Source: an uncultured Porphyromonas sp. (GTDB lineage Bacteria > Bacteroidota > Bacteroidia > Bacteroidales > Porphyromonadaceae). Taken from it: DNA of 6,226 nucleotides. Positions 5,711-6,226 of the stretch are shown here, piece after piece. Location of the stretch: assembly GCA_900548415.1 (NCBI GenBank), contig URKO01000079.1, forward strand, positions 1 through 6,226. Direction: 5' to 3'. The number at the start of each line of letters is the position of its first letter. Positions within the stretch are counted from its first letter, which is position 1. The notes beneath the pieces are model-generated. The model did not search any database. It was not told the DNA's origin and worked only from the letters and a program-made list of their open reading frames with translations. The translations under genes were made by a program, and so were the position numbers.

Positions 5711-6226
5711 TTAGTAGTTTTCAGCCATTGGCTCGAAGAACTCCTGTGGATGATCGCAGGCGGGGCACTTAGCTGGAGCTTTCTTAGCCTTAACGACGAA
5801 GCCACAGTTGCGGCACTGCCAGTAGATCTCCTCGTCACGCTCGAAGTACTTGCCAGCCTCGACACGCTCTAGGAGCTTGAGGTAGCGCATCTCATGCTCA
5901 TGCTCAGCCTTAGCTACGTTGCGATAGACGGCTGCAATGGTCTTGAAGCCCTCCTCCTCAGCGATGTCGGCGAACTCAGGATACATCTCCTCAGCCTCGC
6001 AGTGCTCACCAGCAGCGGCAGCTTTGAGGTTCTCAGCGGTGGTGCCGATGACTCCAGCGGGGAAAGCAGCGGTGATCTCAAGCTCACCACCCTCGAGGAA
6101 CTTGAAGAAGCGCTTAGCGTGTTCCTTCTCCTGATCAGCAGTCTCTAGGAAGACAGCCTCGATCTGACGATAACCCTCCTTGCGAGCTACTCCGGCGAAG
6201 TATGTATAGCGATTTCTAGCTTGTGA
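5711..6226 (-). CDS. rbr: rubrerythrin (N-terminus outside the window)
   Basis: Rubrerythrin is a cytoplasmic non-haem di-iron peroxidase that reduces hydrogen peroxide in anaerobes. The frame is open from the window edge, giving 171 residues beginning SQARNRYTYFAGVARKEGYR; by comparison with the usual length of about 190, roughly 20 N-terminal residues, including the first Glu iron ligand, are missing. Visible features are ETADQEKEHAKRFFKFLEGG (31-50), AGEHCEAEEMYPEFADIAEE (76-95), KAEHEHEMRYLKLLE (110-124) with the di-iron Glu and His ligands, and a C-terminal rubredoxin-like iron site made of CRNC (142-145) and CPAC (157-160). An internal ATG at 5986 is not the start, because conserved di-iron sequence lies upstream of it. 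Codon choice differs from the neighbours (GCT/GCC and CTC favoured, with GCG and CTG essentially absent), which fits high expression. It runs convergent to the glycosyltransferase, and its promoter is not in the window. Confidence 0.95.
   Translation of the reverse strand, partial: SQARNRYTYFAGVARKEGYRQIEAVFLETADQEKEHAKRFFKFLEGGELEITAAFPAGVIGTTAENLKAAAAGEHCEAEEMYPEFADIAEEEGFKTIAAVYRNVAKAEHEHEMRYLKLLERVEAGKYFERDEEIYWQCRNCGFVVKAKKAPAKCPACDHPQEFFEPMAENY

Noticed and set aside
5894..6148. 84-codon plus-strand open frame over the rubrerythrin region
   Set aside because: It lies antisense to highly conserved rubrerythrin sequence; its Ser/Leu-rich composition is what the complement of Glu/Ala codons gives.
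1..6226. Search for CRISPR arrays, insertion sequences, tRNA/rRNA genes and toxin-antitoxin pairs
   Set aside because: No regularly spaced repeats, transposase motifs, tRNA cloverleaf or small toxin-like gene pair were seen on either strand; nearly all the sequence is explained by the listed genes.

Overview
The window looks like a chromosomal segment of a Bacteroidota bacterium, most likely Porphyromonas or a close relative. The RecA core ([26 protein letters not shown]) is of Bacteroidota type, none of the starts has a clear Shine-Dalgarno sequence, the base composition is balanced, and a Bacteroidota-type FemAB-like / deacetylase-like / GT4 gene trio is present. The genus is an inference; the phylum is better supported.

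Layout. Positions 1-137 hold the 3' end of an unrecognised gene. recA (151-1287) follows after 13 bp; a 12-bp perfect palindrome and a possible -7 element lie just upstream of it. A 122-bp gap after recA contains a long, nearly continuous hairpin (1291-1348). Then come four co-directional genes: a small phage-associated-type protein with FVFGSN and GCGIAGW motifs (1410-1889), a FemAB/GNAT-like protein that starts at a GTG overlapping the previous stop (1886-2908), a divergent NodB-type polysaccharide deacetylase-like protein (2939-4330), and a GT4 glycosyltransferase (4344-5609). A 101-bp gap contains a 13-bp perfect stem that can serve as a terminator for both converging transcripts. The window ends inside rubrerythrin on the minus strand (5711-6226), whose N-terminus lies outside.

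How the genes fit together. recA is the recombination and SOS recombinase. The FemAB-like, deacetylase-like and GT4 proteins are tightly packed and look like a small surface-polysaccharide or glycoconjugate module; the same three protein classes occur together in XrtA/PEP-CTERM exopolysaccharide loci, which is an analogy and not proof of the same role. Rubrerythrin is an independent peroxide-defence gene typical of anaerobes.

The most unusual item is the RecA L2 DNA-binding loop. It differs from the near-invariant GVMFGNPETTTGG and is three residues longer, while Walker A, Walker B, the catalytic Glu and L1 are intact. I see no evidence of a wholly new multi-gene system, no mobile element, no CRISPR array and no RNA gene.
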